This document shows, piece by piece, positions 62,433 to 64,000 of a stretch of DNA of 64,000 bases. This DNA comes from Leifsonia xyli subsp. cynodontis DSM 46306 (GTDB lineage Bacteria; Actinomycetota; Actinomycetes; Actinomycetales; Microbacteriaceae), in contig NC_022438.1 of the NCBI RefSeq assembly GCF_000470775.1, positions 1,550,001 to 1,614,000 on the forward strand, read 5' to 3'. Both the position numbers and the translations under genes were made by a program. The notes beneath the pieces were generated by a model, which was not told the origin of the DNA, did no database searches, and saw nothing but the letters and a program-made list of their open reading frames with translations. The first letter of the stretch is position 1, and every line of letters starts with the position of its first letter.

Positions 62433-62879
62433 ATGGCTACCAACCCTGCAACCGTGACGGACCTGCAGAACAGGGCCCTCCGCACCCTCTCCACCGTCGA
62501 AACCACTGTCGCCCAGCAGTGGCTGAACGACGCGTTCAACAACCTCACCACCCGCCTCCCCTCCATCACCACCCGCCTCCCCTCCGACGGAACAGGCCCC
62601 GACGACACACCGTCGACCGGGTTCCAGGAGCTCGTCGTGCAGACGGTGTGCGCGATGGTCATGCGGGTGTTCAATAACCCCAACGGTCTCCTCGACGAGA
62701 CCGTGGACGACTACACGTCCCGCCGAGACGCCACCCAGTCGACCGGTCTGCTGTACGCGACCGATGACGAGCTGGCGCTGCTCGCGGAGTCGGGGTCTTC
62801 GGCGAACTCGTTCACGATCAGCCCGCTAGGACGCAGCCCGGACGCGACGTGGACTCCTGACCGGGTGATGTCCTGGTGA
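62433..62879 (+). CDS. Head-tail connector (adaptor) protein
   Basis: 148 residues, GAGAGGG before the ATG. Helical N terminus (TVTDLQNRALRTLSTVETTV) and QELVVQTVCAMVMRVFNNPN fit the adaptor that docks under the portal. The duplicated SITTRLPS/TTRLPS segment is a small in-frame repeat. The end overlaps the next gene (GTGA). Confidence 0.7.
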   Translation: MATNPATVTDLQNRALRTLSTVETTVAQQWLNDAFNNLTTRLPSITTRLPSDGTGPDDTPSTGFQELVVQTVCAMVMRVFNNPNGLLDETVDDYTSRRDATQSTGLLYATDDELALLAESGSSANSFTISPLGRSPDATWTPDRVMSW

Positions 62880-63277
62880 GCGCATCTTCCACGCTCGCGC
62901 ACGGCCGCGCGTTGGCGGAAGCGCTGATGGAGTCCACCTGCGTGATCACCCGCGCCGGCACCCCGACCGTGGATCACTCCACCGGGGCCACGACAAGCGC
63001 TGACGCGACGATCTACACGGGCCCGTGTCGTCTCCGGTTCCCGTTCGTGCGGCCGGAGCAGGCGGACGCTGCCGGGCAGGTGGTGGAGAAGACGCGCGGG
63101 ATTCTGTCGTTGCCGATCTTGGACCCGTCCACGGCGAGTGTGCGGACGGGCGATGTGGTGACAATCACGGTGAACCCGTCCGACCCGGGCATTGTCGGCA
63201 TCACACTCCGCGTGGAGGGGCCGTTCCCGGAGACACACCCGACCGCGCGCCGGCTGCCGGTGGAGGTGGTCTCGTGA
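62876..63277 (+). CDS. Head-tail stopper-like protein (DUF6093 type)
   Basis: 133 residues from a GTG overlap. Beta-rich with TCVITRAGTPTVDHSTGATT, YTGPCRLRF and GDVVTITVNPSDPGIVGITL, the pattern of actinophage stopper proteins. Position between adaptor and tail-completion protein supports this. Confidence 0.7.
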   Translation: MSASSTLAHGRALAEALMESTCVITRAGTPTVDHSTGATTSADATIYTGPCRLRFPFVRPEQADAAGQVVEKTRGILSLPILDPSTASVRTGDVVTITVNPSDPGIVGITLRVEGPFPETHPTARRLPVEVVS

Positions 63278-63696
63278 GCGACGGTTTCGAAGTCGACTTC
63301 TCCGACGTGATGAAGCTCGCCGCCGACATGGGTCACGTGGATGAGACGCTGGCCCCGCTTGTGCGGAAGGCGATCGAGGTTACCGCGCGGAAGGTGAAGG
63401 ACAGCGCGAAGGCGAAGGTGGCCGCGGGTTCGTCGTCATGGTCAGGTCTGCCGAACACGATCGACTACGACCTCCACGGCACCACCGGCGCGCGCCTGGG
63501 CGGGATTTCCGCCGAGGTTGGGTACAACAAGTCCCGCGGGGGCGGCAAGCTTGGCAACATCCGCGAATTCGGTGCGCCGGCCAAGAACCGCGGGCCGCAC
63601 AACGACCTCGCGAACGCCCTGGAGGAGAACCAGGACGACTTTCAGCGTGGGCTGGAGATCGCAGCCTCGGATGCTGAGAAGGCGGCCGGCCTGTGA
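63274..63696 (+). CDS. HK97 gp10-like tail completion protein
   Basis: 140 residues from a GTG overlap. VRKAIEVTARKVKDSAKAKV, then IDYDLHGTTGARLGGISAEV and REFGAPAKNRGPHNDLANAL match the gp10 family. The stop overlaps the next gene. Confidence 0.78.
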   Translation: MSDGFEVDFSDVMKLAADMGHVDETLAPLVRKAIEVTARKVKDSAKAKVAAGSSSWSGLPNTIDYDLHGTTGARLGGISAEVGYNKSRGGGKLGNIREFGAPAKNRGPHNDLANALEENQDDFQRGLEIAASDAEKAAGL

Positions 63697-64000
63697 GGTG
63701 GGCTGATGTGGAGGCGGCGCGGGCGCTGGTTGAGCAGGTGCCGATCCTGACGGGTGCGACGTTCATCTCGAAGGCGCCAGAAGACCCGGCGAACCCGGAT
63801 CGGATGCAGCCGTTGCCGTACGCGCTCATGCACCCCATCGGTGGAACCCCGACCGCCGAGCGTGAGACGGGCCCAGCGGTGACCGAACACCCATCGATCA
63901 CCTTGCACCTGGTGGGTTCGTCGGCGGAGCAGGTGATCGCGCTGACGGATCTCCTCCGTCCGGTCTTGACGCCGGAAACGGTGCCTGTGGTCGCCGGCCG
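63693..64000 (+). CDS. Tail terminator-like protein (cut by window edge)
   Basis: At least 102 residues from the GTG at 63693, running off the right edge. ADVEAARALVEQVPILTGAT, then LPYALMHPIGGTPTAERETG and HLVGSSAEQVIALTDLLRPV resemble the tail-terminator protein expected after gp10. Incomplete, so the call rests on order and general pattern. Confidence 0.6.
   Translation, partial: MRWADVEAARALVEQVPILTGATFISKAPEDPANPDRMQPLPYALMHPIGGTPTAERETGPAVTEHPSITLHLVGSSAEQVIALTDLLRPVLTPETVPVVAG

Overview
The window is high-G+C actinobacterial DNA. The division and cell-wall cluster order, Wag31/DivIVA, SepF, DUF3040 and the Rv2175c-like/kinase/class II DAHP synthase neighbourhood point to Actinomycetia. 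A MurE that lacks the diaminopimelate signature makes a Microbacteriaceae host (Leifsonia-like) the best guess. The family assignment is inference; no rRNA or tRNA gene is visible.

Chromosomal part, about 1-38120. From 1 to 21 kb nearly everything is on the minus strand. In transcription order from the right it is mraZ, rsmH, ftsL, ftsI, murE, murF, mraY, murD, ftsW, murG, murC, ftsQ, ftsZ, yggS, sepF, yggT, divIVA, lspA, rluD and the start of dnaE. Stop and start codons mostly overlap (ATGA, GTGA), so this is one long operon with MraZ-type operator repeats ahead of mraZ. ftsW carries a one-base insertion in a G8 run that joins it in frame to murG. From 21 to 38 kb come DUF3040, a polyprenyl diphosphate synthase, an Rv2175c-like DNA-binding protein, a LysM/lysozyme-like secreted protein, a PASTA Ser/Thr kinase, class II DAHP synthase, PlsC, a ROK glucokinase, a long-chain acyl-CoA synthetase, peptide deformylase, a MinD-like ATPase, pyruvate carboxylase and a ParA. 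An inverted-repeat family with a GGAGGAG core recurs in three intergenic regions.

Prophage part, about 38.1 kb to the right edge. It starts with a tyrosine integrase carrying two +1 frameshifts, followed by a truncated ImmA-like fragment and a cI-type repressor. Next, from 39.7 to 44.7 kb, comes an unusual array of small helix-turn-helix genes. It has five divergent repressor/Cro-like pairs, each with its own dyads or repeats between the genes, and most with promoters that place the -10 box 6-7 nt from the start codon (leaderless mRNAs). Near-identical repeats mark the joints between modules, and one module is partly decayed. I read this as a cassette array of immunity switches and consider it the most interesting feature of the window. 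A membrane-anchored coiled-coil protein and a second antirepressor follow.

From 46 to 54 kb there is a tightly overlapping early operon: tiny membrane and zinc-ribbon proteins, a YqaJ-type exonuclease, a RecT-like annealing protein, a PDDEXK-type nuclease, HNH nuclease, replication proteins and DNA-binding proteins. From 54 kb to the edge is the packaging and head module: two HNH nucleases, a likely cos region, small and large terminase, portal, MuF-like protein, scaffold, major capsid protein with an inserted beta domain, and head-tail connector proteins, with the tail terminator cut by the window edge. The far attachment site lies outside the window.

Four +1 indels (ftsW, integrase twice, second antirepressor) could be base-calling errors or real decay. 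Raw reads would decide.
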